Positions 1-8,875 of a stretch of 43,105 nt of DNA are shown in pieces (the first letter of the stretch is position 1; each line of letters opens with the position of its first letter). Where the stretch lies: assembly GCA_964580995.1 (NCBI GenBank), contig CAZOMV010000046.1, forward strand, positions 1 to 43,105, given 5' to 3'. The position numbers and the translations under genes are program-made. The notes under the pieces were generated by a model. The model saw only the letters and a program-made list of their open reading frames with translations, made no database searches and was not told the DNA's origin. This stretch comes from JAKJEP01 sp964580995. Its GTDB lineage: Bacteria; Planctomycetota; Phycisphaerae; Sedimentisphaerales; SM23-30.

Positions 1-915
1 CCACGACCCCGTGTCGCCTTGGGCATACAGCCCGGTAGAAGGCTTGCGGCCAGGTTCGGGCGTGTAATACCCCAGGCGCAACCTCCGCCAGTGATTATGG
101 GCACCCAGACGGTCGCCCTGCCAGAATAGTGACAGAGTCCGCGGACTGCGGATTGCCACACCGGGGTGCAGCAGCAAATGGGTCTCTTCCATACCCGCCC
201 GAACCTGGAAGGCTCCGGCATCACTTGCCTGCCGGATTCCGGCAGCCCAGGGACCGGTCCATCCCAGCCCAAACAGGAATCCCCTGCCGCTCAGCTCCAG
301 GTTGAAAAAAGGAAGTGATTCGATAGCCGGTCCTCCCCCGCGTTTGCCCCCGCGTTTGCCGTGCGAGAATAATTTCAATTCCGCACCCGGCGCCAGGGAA
401 TCGGTTTGGGATGCAAAGTCAGAGGGCGTAGCATCCGTACCCCGGGCATGATGAACGGTTAAAATATTTTTCGGATTGCGGAAAGTGGTATCCAGCGCCT
501 GAATATTTTCCAGAATCGGACTGTCCTGCTGGCCGGTATTTTTAAAATACAGAACCCACTCCACCGCCGGAAAATCCCGGTACTCAACACCCACGCAGCG
601 AATTACCAGTCCGGTCTTGGAATCGGTATAAGTGAGTGTATGTTCGGTTCGGTTCTCATCCAGTTGGCGGCTGGCCCGCTTCAGGTCCCACGAGCCAAGT
701 AACTCTGCTGAAGCGGCCCCGCCGCAGGTAAAGGAGAAAAACGGTCCGCTGCCAAACAGTACCTCACCTTCCGTCTCCGGCACACCCTGAAATGTAACGG
801 CCGTAAAGCGGCTGGCTTCCTTCATTTCATTCTGAGTCGGGGCAACGGCACCAGCGTATAGTGGAAAAACCAACAAAACGAGTGTCATAATAATCCGTCG
901 AATTCTTGATTTCAT
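1..915 (-). CDS. Alpha-galactosidase (GH36-like), N-terminal part, cut by window edge
   Basis: The reading frame is open from ATG 915 to the window edge (305 codons) and was translated by hand because it has no stop inside the window. An AGGAG-type ribosome site lies about 6 bases upstream. Residues 1-25 form a signal peptide (MKSRIRRIIMTLVLLVFPLY, then AGAVA). The rest is a beta-rich domain with the GWTGPW, IRSPR/T and LFWQGDRLGAHNHWRRLRL motifs typical of the N-terminal beta-sandwich of GH36 alpha-galactosidases. The catalytic TIM barrel would lie beyond base 1. The product is likely periplasmic and would release terminal alpha-galactose. It is the last visible gene of the minus-strand operon that starts with the symporter, 30 bp after the GH29-like gene. 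Family assignment rests on motif memory; substrate is not known. Confidence 0.72.
   Translation of the reverse strand, partial: MKSRIRRIIMTLVLLVFPLYAGAVAPTQNEMKEASRFTAVTFQGVPETEGEVLFGSGPFFSFTCGGAASAELLGSWDLKRASRQLDENRTEHTLTYTDSKTGLVIRCVGVEYRDFPAVEWVLYFKNTGQQDSPILENIQALDTTFRNPKNILTVHHARGTDATPSDFASQTDSLAPGAELKLFSHGKRGGKRGGGPAIESLPFFNLELSGRGFLFGLGWTGPWAAGIRQASDAGAFQVRAGMEETHLLLHPGVAIRSPRTLSLFWQGDRLGAHNHWRRLRLGYYTPEPGRKPSTGLYAQGDTGSW
337..360. repeat. 12-bp perfect tandem duplication inside the alpha-galactosidase gene
   Basis: The unit CCCGCGTTTGCC occurs twice in a row. On the coding strand it gives a repeated GKRG tetrapeptide, in frame, in a loop of the N-terminal domain. Confidence 0.9.
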
Positions 916-945
916 AGTGTTCACTCCTGAATAGTTATACCCTTA

Positions 946-3603
946 TTATTGATTCAGGTTTTCCAGCAGCCGCAGAACCTTGCCATGCTGATTTTCATAC
1001 AGCGCAGGATCATCTGGAAAACGGCTGATAGCAGGAAAATAATCTTCCAGTTTCAAAATATGTTCCGCTTGTTGCAGCATCTCTTCCTGCTGTTCGGTGA
1101 TGTCCCCCTGGCCACGAAGCTGTGTTACCCTTTCCCGCAGCAAATGGAACAGATCGTAATCTTCAAATCCGTCACGGATTATTTCCAGGCGAATGGAAGG
1201 GTAGGGGGGTGAGGTTTTATCCGGGGCTGGGTAAAACAGGAATCCCTCGCCGTTGCCGCCGGGAAAGGCCACCGGATTGGCAAACACATCCTGCGGCCAG
1301 TAATCAACCGCCCAGTACAGGAATCCATCGCAACGGTAACGGCTGAGCCAACAGCCGATGGCACGATGCGAGGTGCCGCTGCGGTCGATCCGCCAGATGT
1401 CGGGAAATTCCGGTACATAAACCGTGGTGATGCAGACATACATCCAGCTCTGTTCCCCCATGGCCTGCCGGCGTTGCTGAAAATCCGGGTGAAAATGGTT
1501 GATATGCGGCACCCAGGCATAAGCCGGGGTGTCCAGCTTCACATCTTCATACGCCGGGTCACAGGTAACCATCAGAATCCGCAGATGGGGGGCGTGTTTC
1601 TGCACAAAACGGGCGAATTCCCGGATTTTGGCGGCGTTTTCCGGACCAATCGTATCCCCTTTTTGCGGATAATCCGGTGCGATCATCGGCTCATCAAAGG
1701 CATAGATACCGAACAATTGCTCCCATTTCTTCTCCGCCAGATGCTGGTCCAGCAGCGCCAGTTTCGCCGCCCACTCCCTGCGGGTGGCCTGATCTTCCGG
1801 AGAATCGGAGGCGGCGAAATTCAGGTTGTTCCGCCAGCCGGTAATAGCTTCCGCCCGGAAAAAGGTACTGCCCCTGGCCAGCCAGCCTTCCACCGCCTGG
1901 TCGAACAGTTTCCAGTCCGCCGTCCAGGTGCCGTCCGCCTGCGGAGTAAAGACCTGATCCCAGGGCAGGGGGGGAGAAGCGTTTAAACGATAGCGCAGCA
2001 ACTGATCGTAAAACGGCTTTTGCAGCTTGTCTTCCCATACCTTCCCGTAGAATTCATCCTTACCCCCATGATTCCAGATTAGAAACAGGGTATGCAGATT
2101 GCTGGGGAAGGGCAATTTGACATGAGCGACTCTAAGTTCAATATCGATTTGAGACGGTCTTTCGCCTTCCGGTGTAAGGATGATATGCCCGGTATAATCA
2201 CCGACCGGTGCGTCCTGCGGGACCCAGACGGTGACCCAGAGTGATTTTGCCTCCCCTTTTTTAATTGCAAAGGGCCGCAGGGGGACAAGCGGATCCGGGT
2301 AACGGCCGGGCACGCCGAAACCGCCGGGCGTGGGTTTTTCCACCGGTACATATTCCACCAGAGAGATTTCCGGTTGGATACGAGCGCCGTTCGGGCCGGT
2401 CAGGTTTTCCGCCGTTACCTCGATTTTGGTTATATCCTGGTTGGCAGTGATTCGGACCTGGGCACTTTCCGCCTCTCCCTGGGCAGCCGCGAACTGGATA
2501 TAACGTTCTGCCGGTCCCGAATAGGACTCCTCCGGCCGCAGCTTGAGCAGGGGGGAAAGAACGGAAACCGCATAGGATAAGGGGGTGGCCTCCCGGATGA
2601 GGCTGCCGACTTCCTGAAGAGTTTTCACGTCGATTTCACGAAGTTTGCCTGTGCGGTCAGGGCCGATATCGAGCGAAAAAAGATTGCCGTATTTTACCGC
2701 TTCCTGATAAAGAGTAAAAATTTCCGCGGCGGCCCGGGCTAGCGTATCATTATCCGGATTGGTATAAAACCAGCGCCCCTGATCGCCCAGAATCGGAATC
2801 GCAAACTCCGCTATCAAATATTCCTCGCTCACGGCCTTATTGAATCCCCCTGCTTCCGGATTATCCAGCGGTCCCGGCCGACCGTATTCCCCCGCCCGCA
2901 GATCCCCAGCCGTCTGGCCGTGATTGAATCCCACAAAACAGTCCGGCTGCACGCTTTTCACAAATTGCGTGGTTTCGATATGATCCAGGCCGCCGTCCCC
3001 CTGGGCATGGTCAAACCAGATATAAGCAATCGGGCCATATTGGGTAAGCAGTTCCCGCAACTGCGCCTTCTTCAATTCCGCGTTTTTCCCGCCCACAAAT
3101 TTATCGCTGCCGGTGGCCGGAGTTTCCGCACCCGGCCAGGTCCAGTCGCCTTCCGAAAAATACAAGGCCAGCTTCAGCCCATATTTGTCACAGGACTTTT
3201 TCACCGCCGCCAGCACATCCTGCCCCAGCGGGCTGTTGGTAACCTTCCAGTCGGTAGTTTTCGTATCCCACAGGCAAAAACCGTCATGATGCTTGGTCAG
3301 AAACAAAATATACCCCATCCCTGCTTCTTTGGCCGCCCGACACCAATGGTCCGTATCCATGCCGCTGGGATTGAAATAACTCAAGTCTTTGACTCCCGGC
3401 GTCCATTCCTGATCCGAAAACGTACTGAACGACCAGCATATAAACATCCCAAACTTCAGATTTTTCAACTCCTGAGTCTGAATGCCTTTTTCATTATTTT
3501 TCGCACTCTCAGGAGCGGCCGTCGCCAGCCGGTTTCCCAACGCGAAAAATAAAACCAGCAGACAAACCAAACCGGACGATCGTTTCAAACGTTGGGAATG
3601 CAT
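946..3603 (-). CDS. Exported GH29-like alpha-L-fucosidase fused to DUF4091 (GH123-like) domain
   Basis: The protein has 885 residues with a signal peptide at 1-30. Residues ~45-345 match the GH29 fucosidase barrel: KHHDGF at 104-109, and a YIWFD strand whose Asp198 sits where the GH29 nucleophile is expected. Residues ~360-490 form a beta-sandwich linker. Residues ~495-880 resemble DUF4091, the GH123-like barrel, with FDEP at 636-639 (the Asp-Glu pair used by GH123 in substrate-assisted catalysis) and a C-terminal GFEDYDLFHLL segment typical of DUF4091. AAAGGAG precedes ATG 3603. The two putative catalytic modules imply sequential removal of two sugars from one exported enzyme. Neither activity is proven, and a GH29 acid/base residue was not identified. 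It lies in the symporter operon, 32 bp after the beta-helix gene. Confidence 0.75.
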   Translation of the reverse strand: MHSQRLKRSSGLVCLLVLFFALGNRLATAAPESAKNNEKGIQTQELKNLKFGMFICWSFSTFSDQEWTPGVKDLSYFNPSGMDTDHWCRAAKEAGMGYILFLTKHHDGFCLWDTKTTDWKVTNSPLGQDVLAAVKKSCDKYGLKLALYFSEGDWTWPGAETPATGSDKFVGGKNAELKKAQLRELLTQYGPIAYIWFDHAQGDGGLDHIETTQFVKSVQPDCFVGFNHGQTAGDLRAGEYGRPGPLDNPEAGGFNKAVSEEYLIAEFAIPILGDQGRWFYTNPDNDTLARAAAEIFTLYQEAVKYGNLFSLDIGPDRTGKLREIDVKTLQEVGSLIREATPLSYAVSVLSPLLKLRPEESYSGPAERYIQFAAAQGEAESAQVRITANQDITKIEVTAENLTGPNGARIQPEISLVEYVPVEKPTPGGFGVPGRYPDPLVPLRPFAIKKGEAKSLWVTVWVPQDAPVGDYTGHIILTPEGERPSQIDIELRVAHVKLPFPSNLHTLFLIWNHGGKDEFYGKVWEDKLQKPFYDQLLRYRLNASPPLPWDQVFTPQADGTWTADWKLFDQAVEGWLARGSTFFRAEAITGWRNNLNFAASDSPEDQATRREWAAKLALLDQHLAEKKWEQLFGIYAFDEPMIAPDYPQKGDTIGPENAAKIREFARFVQKHAPHLRILMVTCDPAYEDVKLDTPAYAWVPHINHFHPDFQQRRQAMGEQSWMYVCITTVYVPEFPDIWRIDRSGTSHRAIGCWLSRYRCDGFLYWAVDYWPQDVFANPVAFPGGNGEGFLFYPAPDKTSPPYPSIRLEIIRDGFEDYDLFHLLRERVTQLRGQGDITEQQEEMLQQAEHILKLEDYFPAISRFPDDPALYENQHGKVLRLLENLNQ

Positions 3604-3635
3604 AAGACTCCTTTATCGATACGCTGGAATACCTC

Positions 3636-4865
3636 TCATTTGTTCTGAAAACGTGCGGGAACCATCTCGTCAAACGTTTCGGCGGGCCAGTAGCGAAGCC
3701 GCTCCATCCCCTCCGGCACCGCCTGCTCATACTGGACATACGCGCGAACCGTTCCCTTGGTAGTGTAGGAAACCTCCCCTGCCCTGGTTCCAAAAACCTT
3801 ATACCCCATCAGGGTACAATCCTCGAAGTCAACATGAAGCTGTTTGCCGTCTTTGCAGCCGCAGCAGATAATCCCGGACGAGGGTGTGCCGCGCGGCTGG
3901 GAGAAATTGAGCACGATCAGGCGGCAGTTTTTAAATTTGACCCGGGTGTACAAATCATCCACGCCCGGCCAGCCCGCCTGCAGGGCGTTGTCGGGACTGA
4001 CCAGCGTGCAGTTCTCAAAGGTGGCGTGGGGAATATCGGGCATGGCCGTGCTCTCGCCGCGAACGTACGCCGCTCCGGCATCTCCCCACCAGTCCAGATT
4101 CACAAAATAGCTGTCCTTGAACAGGACCGGCTCGCCTGGCCGGGGGGTATGCGCCATGACCGCCGCCCCAGCAAAACGCCCGATCCCGACGCAGTTCTCC
4201 ACCAGGATGGAAAACTCAACGCCCTTGTCCGAGGTGATATCCACACCCAGCCCGCCTTCGCACCCGGTTACATATAAATTACGGAAAATCCAGCGGTCCC
4301 AGATCGAACCGGAAAAACTCGGATCGCATCTCCACGGGCCGTACCAGTCCACGCACTTCAGGCCCCATTCTTTAGAAGGATCGCCTTCCACGATTTTATA
4401 ATGGTAATCCCCGCCTTCCCCGTACCGCAGCACTTCCGCCGTGGCCCCGCAATCGATGATCACCCGCCCCGTGGTCCCCGAGCCGTATCGGCCATCGATA
4501 TCGCCCACCAGTTCATTGTACGACCCGGCCGCGCCCCGGAACGTCGGATAGAGATTCGCCTCTTCATACGTACCCGGACGCAGGATGACCCGATGGCCGC
4601 CTTGATCGTGGGGTATGGCTAGCAGCGCCTTCTGAATCGTCGTATATGCCTTGCCCCAACTGCTGCCATCGGAGTTATCCCCCAGCTTGGAAACATACAG
4701 GGTTATCCCTTTATGCCCGGCATAGGATGGGCTGTCCGGATCAAACCTATATCCGGATGAATGGGTTTTCACGCTATGTGACTGACAGGATGACAGAATG
4801 ACTACAGCCGCGATTGCCAAACTGGCTGAAACAACAAATCTCCATTGTGAGTGGCGATATACCAT
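3636..4865 (-). CDS. Beta-helix (pectate-lyase-like fold) lipoprotein
   Basis: ATG 4865 is chosen over the longer frame to 4949: GGAGG sits 7 bases before it, it removes the overlap with the upstream gene, and it places a clean lipoprotein signal at the N-terminus (LSSC, Cys27). The 409-residue product opens with the 'LYVSKLGDNSDGSSWGKAYTTIQKAL' type start, common in secreted right-handed parallel beta-helix proteins (quoted here in two parts: LYVSKLGDNSDG and SSWGKAYTTIQKAL), followed by repeated 'FENCTLV', 'FKNCRLI', 'FEDCTLM' rungs from ~residue 240. Such proteins are usually polysaccharide lyases, hydrolases or glycan-binding proteins on the cell surface. No catalytic triad was recognised, so activity is open. 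It is the fourth gene of the minus-strand sugar operon. Confidence 0.7.
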   Translation of the reverse strand: MVYRHSQWRFVVSASLAIAAVVILSSCQSHSVKTHSSGYRFDPDSPSYAGHKGITLYVSKLGDNSDGSSWGKAYTTIQKALLAIPHDQGGHRVILRPGTYEEANLYPTFRGAAGSYNELVGDIDGRYGSGTTGRVIIDCGATAEVLRYGEGGDYHYKIVEGDPSKEWGLKCVDWYGPWRCDPSFSGSIWDRWIFRNLYVTGCEGGLGVDITSDKGVEFSILVENCVGIGRFAGAAVMAHTPRPGEPVLFKDSYFVNLDWWGDAGAAYVRGESTAMPDIPHATFENCTLVSPDNALQAGWPGVDDLYTRVKFKNCRLIVLNFSQPRGTPSSGIICCGCKDGKQLHVDFEDCTLMGYKVFGTRAGEVSYTTKGTVRAYVQYEQAVPEGMERLRYWPAETFDEMVPARFQNK

Positions 4866-4936
4866 GCGGTACCTCCAGATTTTCCTGATTATTACTTTTT
4901 TCCAATAGCCAAAATTCTTTACAAAAAGAAATTCGG

Positions 4937-6061
4937 CTAATACGTACATTCTTTGGCCGCGTCGGCATAAATACGCAGATTTTCCACCGGCGTCTCAAAA
5001 AAATGATCGGAGGCGCTGAGTATATATCCCCCCTCCGGGCCGAATCCTTCAAAAAGCCGGCGGACTTCGTTTCGAATCTGTTCTTGGGTGCCGGTGGAGA
5101 GAATATTAAACTGGTCCATGCCGCCGATCATGGCCACTTTGCCGCCATATTTTTTTCTGACCTTTTCCGGCTCCGAAATATTGCCCCCGGTCCCCGGCGG
5201 GGAAAGCGTTTCCGAGGCATCCGTTTCATTTTCGATGATCAGGTCCAGGATATGCATCATCCCCCCGCAGGTATGATACGTCGTAAGGTGGCCGCACTCG
5301 TGCAGCGCCCGGTGCATCTGCCGGTCATAAGGCATACAAAATTCGCGGTGAAGCTTCGGTGAAATCAGCGTATCGCTGCCGGCCCCGCCGCCGGTTTCAA
5401 TCAAATCGAATTTCGCACCTTGCAGAGATTCCTCGATAAACCGCAGCTTCTTTTTCAGCAGGATCTGCATGAATCGGTGTACCCAGTCCGGATTTTCAAA
5501 CGTCTCGATAATCAGATCATTCACATCCATCAGGCAGCAGGCATGTTGCCAGCAGCCGGCCTGATCCCCCCAGACAAACCCGCGCAAAATCCCGGCATCC
5601 CCGACTTCATCATAGGCCTTCGCCACATGGTCCTTGTTCAACGTGCCGACCGGCATGTATTTATCGATTAACTCGATATCTTCATGCTTTTTGACCAGAT
5701 ATTCGGTAATCCAGGTGGTCATGAGATTGCCGCCGGTTTTGTAGGTCAGGCTCCCTTCCGGGGTGGTAATGATATGATGGAGAATCTTGTTCGCAGGATC
5801 AGCACTGACCACCAGAATGTCATCCCGCCACTGCAAACTCTGGGCCGCCTGTCTTTCCGCCTCCGGAACCCAGAACTGCCCCATCGTCTCGAAATACTGG
5901 ATGGCCGCATCCATGCCGGTGGCTTGAAAGGCGGAAAGAGCATCCATGCCGTTCATAAACTGATTGAGATGATAAGGCTGCCATTGATGCACGCTAACGG
6001 GCAGCCGGTCCGGCTGTTCCCGATGCAAGGCTCGCATCATTCGTTCTTTGGATGTCATCAT
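4937..6061 (-). CDS. Uroporphyrinogen decarboxylase (URO-D) family protein, methyltransferase-like
   Basis: The frame extends to a GTG at 6091, but ATG 6061 has AGGAA about 7 bases upstream and starts MMTSKERMMRALHREQPDRL, the normal beginning of this family. The product has 374 residues, cytoplasmic. URO-D family members outside haem synthesis include corrinoid:coenzyme M methyltransferases, which bind zinc through an H-x-C...C motif; HTC is present at residues 263-265 (TTYHTCGGMM). The N-terminal FMRQAGRY motif of true HemE is absent, so haem synthesis is unlikely. Many relatives of unknown function sit in carbohydrate operons of planctomycetes, verrucomicrobia and lentisphaerae, as here. 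The real reaction is unknown. 134 bp separate it from the upstream small membrane protein. Confidence 0.72.
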   Translation of the reverse strand: MMTSKERMMRALHREQPDRLPVSVHQWQPYHLNQFMNGMDALSAFQATGMDAAIQYFETMGQFWVPEAERQAAQSLQWRDDILVVSADPANKILHHIITTPEGSLTYKTGGNLMTTWITEYLVKKHEDIELIDKYMPVGTLNKDHVAKAYDEVGDAGILRGFVWGDQAGCWQHACCLMDVNDLIIETFENPDWVHRFMQILLKKKLRFIEESLQGAKFDLIETGGGAGSDTLISPKLHREFCMPYDRQMHRALHECGHLTTYHTCGGMMHILDLIIENETDASETLSPPGTGGNISEPEKVRKKYGGKVAMIGGMDQFNILSTGTQEQIRNEVRRLFEGFGPEGGYILSASDHFFETPVENLRIYADAAKECTY

Positions 6062-6195
6062 AGCTGGTTCCTGCTCTCTAAAATAGGACACAAAACCGAA
6101 TATATGGTTGGCTATATTATCTAAAGATTACAAACAAACTAACCATAGCAAGGAACAAAAGGGCACCGAATATCTGTGGTTATCATACCTACCCT

Positions 6196-6426
6196 TTAAT
6201 GAATCATTTTCTCTTTAGAAGGCCGGAATTTAATGACATAAATCAGTCCGACGATAATAAGCAAAATACTCCACCATAGGTCCGCATGAAGATAGGCTAA
6301 TGCTACCGGTTTTTCCGGCGGACAGACTGTTTTGTAAATACCGGTTCCCAGTATTAATATCCCGTATATCAATAAAAGCAAACCAATGAAGAACCAAATA
6401 GGAATTTGTTTTTCGCTCTCATGCAT
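6196..6426 (-). CDS. Small two-helix membrane protein beside the symporter
   Basis: The 76-residue product has hydrophobic segments at ~10-31 and ~49-66, joined by a short loop containing YKTVCPPEKPV, and a basic tail (KFRPSKEKMIH). It starts 7 bp after the symporter stop codon, so the two are almost certainly co-translated. Small hydrophobic partners next to solute:sodium symporters are seen in other systems, but no family is recognised here. An accessory or stabilising role for the symporter is inference from position only. Confidence 0.65.
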   Translation of the reverse strand: MHESEKQIPIWFFIGLLLLIYGILILGTGIYKTVCPPEKPVALAYLHADLWWSILLIIVGLIYVIKFRPSKEKMIH

Positions 6427-6433
6427 AATAACC

Positions 6434-8656
6434 TCACCAGAAAATAATGTTAATTGCCACCAAAATTACCGTTATTAATCCTGCCCATAAAATCGGTTTT
6501 TGATACCAGGCACATGGCCCTTCGTCCGGCAGGGGGGTAAGTCCCATCACCAGATTTTTTAACTCGATTTCAGGTTTCGGTTTCGTTACCAGACTCACCA
6601 GAACGGTAGCCAACACGCATACCACCAATGACCACCATCCGCTATACATATTCACTGCCATGGGTTTGGCCTTGGAGGAGCGGGCAATGTATTTCGTGTG
6701 ATCAGGATTGAACGCTGAGGGCGAAAACCTTTCGGATATCGTCTGGCTCTGGACTTGAACGCCCGGTTTGAGAATCACCGGAATGCCTTCCACGCCGAAT
6801 TTGCCGGTTTGATGCGTTTCGGTCAGCATTACTTCCGGCGCCAGAGTTTGTACTTGGACTTCAACATCTTTTTCTTTAAGGATCGGCAAAATAATTACCT
6901 CCGTCGCTTGAATCGTAAAGTTCCCCTCCCTAACGGGCGGTTTACCGGATTCCAGCAGAACCGGCACATTAACCAGACTCACGGTTCCGCTTTCAACAAT
7001 AATCTTCCCTATTTTAGAATTCATCTCCGTGGGGATTTTTTCCAAAGTAACTACCGCGCCTTGGCCCAAAGAAACCTTAGGCTGCGGTCGATATCCTTCC
7101 GGGAAGGTGTGAACATAGACCCACATGCTGATGGATACCAGAATTGCCGTAAGAAATCCCCAGAATCCAGCCGCTGGAGTAGCCCTTTTCCAGAGCATTC
7201 CCAAGATCACCGTGCCAAACAACGGCACAATGAAAAAGAATACCAGTACCTGGAGATACTCGAGGATGTTAGAAAAAAAGAATAGAGCATACGCGGTGGC
7301 AATGGATATCAACACTCCTAGAATGGCACACCAGCGGCCCATGGCCAGATAATGTTTGTCGCTGGCCTTTTTGTTAAACAAGGGCCGGTACACATCATAC
7401 GTCCATACCGTGGCAAAGGCGCTGATGTTCCCTGCCATGCCCGACATAAACCCCGCAATCATGCCGGTTACACCCAAACCCAGCAGGCCCGGTCCGAGAT
7501 AATGGCCCATCAATAAAGGCAGGACATCATTGAAGGTGTGATGGGTGATACCGGCCCGCGGATCACTTTCTGGCACCAGAACCATCGGAGATCCGTCGGG
7601 ATTGAGCAGGACAGCCAGGCCCAGCAATCCTGGGACGGTAACAATAAGCAGCACCAGCATCTTGAGAAATGCGCCGATGAGGGTGCCATTTTGTGCAGAG
7701 CGAAGGTCTTTGGCTACCATCACTCGTTGTACTTGCAGAAAGTCTGTGCACCAATATCCAAAACTTACCGCCAGGCCCAGCCCAAACACCATGCCAAACC
7801 AGTCGATCCCCATCGGGTTGGTGTCAAAAGAACCCAGGTTCCTCCATAAGCTGGTGAAGTCAGCATTCTGGACCGTTGGGTGTATCACCTTCACATTCTC
7901 TTGGATGGTAGCCATCATTTTGTGCCAGCCACCAGCCTGGATTAGCCCGAGGATAGGAATGAGAAGTGACCCCGCCCAAATGAGAAAATATTGCAATACT
8001 TCATTAAACACCGCCGACAACAATCCGCCCAGCGTTACATAAATAGCCACTGTGATGGATGACACCCAGATGCTTACGTCCATGTCCCAGCCCAGCAGCA
8101 GATGTAGGATCTTCGCCATCGCAAACATGCTCGCACCACTAACCATTACCGTCAGAAAGGTAAATGAGATGCCTGCCAGAATCCCTGCACTCTCGCCATA
8201 TCGCAACTTGAGATAGCCGGGAACAGAGTGTGTCCTGCAGATATAATAAAAGGGCATCATGACAACAGCAAGGAAAAGAATGGCTGGAATCGCACCGATC
8301 AGGTAGGCATGGGCGCCGAGCATCCCGTACTGGTATGCCATTGCCGACCAGCCCATGGTTTCCAGAGAGCTTAAATTGGCGGAAATGAAACTCAAGCCAG
8401 CGATCCAGGCGGTCATTTTGCGGCCCGCTAGAAAAAAGTCTTCGCCGGTGCTGGTGTATTTTTTTAAGTAAAATCCGATTACTAATACTGCCACAAAATA
8501 AATCACAATGATCGCAAAATCAATCGGAGACAAGTTCAATAGATAAGAAGATGCTTTTCCGGCGGCATCGGCAGATTCAGCCGCTTCTGCTTTTAGAGGG
8601 GTCATAAAGATAACTAGAAGCAAGATCATAATCCAAAGATGCTTTAATAGCTTCAT
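6434..8656 (-). CDS. Sodium:solute symporter (SSS/SGLT family) with an extra soluble insert
   Basis: The 740-residue inner-membrane protein has a cleavable-looking N-terminal segment (1-26), then SSS helices starting at ~45. The FFLAGRKM and SANLSSLETMGWSAMAYQYG motifs are characteristic of SGLT-type sugar symporters. GGAA precedes ATG 8656. Residues ~520-665, between the penultimate helix groups, form an unusually long, hydrophilic, beta-rich insert with repeated 'V(T/S)L', 'VPVLLESG', 'IPVILKPG' phrases. Helices resume at ~673-690 and ~722-740. The gene heads the minus-strand operon of glycosidases and is divergent from a XylR-type regulator, so it probably imports the sugar they release. 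Substrate cannot be read from sequence. Confidence 0.85.
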   Translation of the reverse strand: MKLLKHLWIMILLLVIFMTPLKAEAAESADAAGKASSYLLNLSPIDFAIIVIYFVAVLVIGFYLKKYTSTGEDFFLAGRKMTAWIAGLSFISANLSSLETMGWSAMAYQYGMLGAHAYLIGAIPAILFLAVVMMPFYYICRTHSVPGYLKLRYGESAGILAGISFTFLTVMVSGASMFAMAKILHLLLGWDMDVSIWVSSITVAIYVTLGGLLSAVFNEVLQYFLIWAGSLLIPILGLIQAGGWHKMMATIQENVKVIHPTVQNADFTSLWRNLGSFDTNPMGIDWFGMVFGLGLAVSFGYWCTDFLQVQRVMVAKDLRSAQNGTLIGAFLKMLVLLIVTVPGLLGLAVLLNPDGSPMVLVPESDPRAGITHHTFNDVLPLLMGHYLGPGLLGLGVTGMIAGFMSGMAGNISAFATVWTYDVYRPLFNKKASDKHYLAMGRWCAILGVLISIATAYALFFFSNILEYLQVLVFFFIVPLFGTVILGMLWKRATPAAGFWGFLTAILVSISMWVYVHTFPEGYRPQPKVSLGQGAVVTLEKIPTEMNSKIGKIIVESGTVSLVNVPVLLESGKPPVREGNFTIQATEVIILPILKEKDVEVQVQTLAPEVMLTETHQTGKFGVEGIPVILKPGVQVQSQTISERFSPSAFNPDHTKYIARSSKAKPMAVNMYSGWWSLVVCVLATVLVSLVTKPKPEIELKNLVMGLTPLPDEGPCAWYQKPILWAGLITVILVAINIIFW

Positions 8657-8784
8657 GCCAGATTCCTTTCGGTCGCGTGATTAAGTTACACGGTTTTGTT
8701 CACAGTTTTTTTGGAGGTTTCAATTGGATTTTATTTTTTACCGAAGACATTATCAGAAGTAGTAAGAGATCTGGCTATATATTA

Positions 8785-8812
8785 TTGCGCATAAATTATA
8801 ACATTTTGCGCA
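8785..8812. promoter_or_regulatory. Two direct TTGCGCA half-sites, 21 bp apart: candidate XylR-family operator
   Basis: TTGCGCA occurs at 8785-8791 and again at 8806-8812, on the same strand and exactly 21 bp start to start (two helical turns). This is the geometry of AraC-family half-sites such as araI1/I2. It lies between the divergent regulator and symporter. A weak minus-strand -10 (GATAAT, 8749-8754) has its -35 position at 8772-8777, only 7 bp from the nearer half-site, as expected for an activator-dependent promoter. Confidence 0.6.
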
Positions 8813-8821
8813 ATTTTTATA

Positions 8822-8849
8822 TTGCTTGAAATTTAGATGATTTTATAAT
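8822..8849 (+). promoter_or_regulatory. Putative sigma70 promoter of the XylR-like regulator
   Basis: A perfect TATAAT (8844-8849) is preceded 16 bp upstream by TTGCTT (8822-8827). Transcription would begin near 8856 and give a ~70-base leader to the GTG at 8925. The promoter is just downstream of the TTGCGCA half-sites, so the regulator may also control its own synthesis. Confidence 0.5.
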
Positions 8850-8875
8850 AAATATCGCCTAATTTTAACCATGCG

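Noticed and set aside
4866..4949. N-terminal extension of the beta-helix lipoprotein to 4949
   Set aside because: It would bury the lipoprotein signal, overlap the upstream gene and has no ribosome site, while ATG 4865 has GGAGG.
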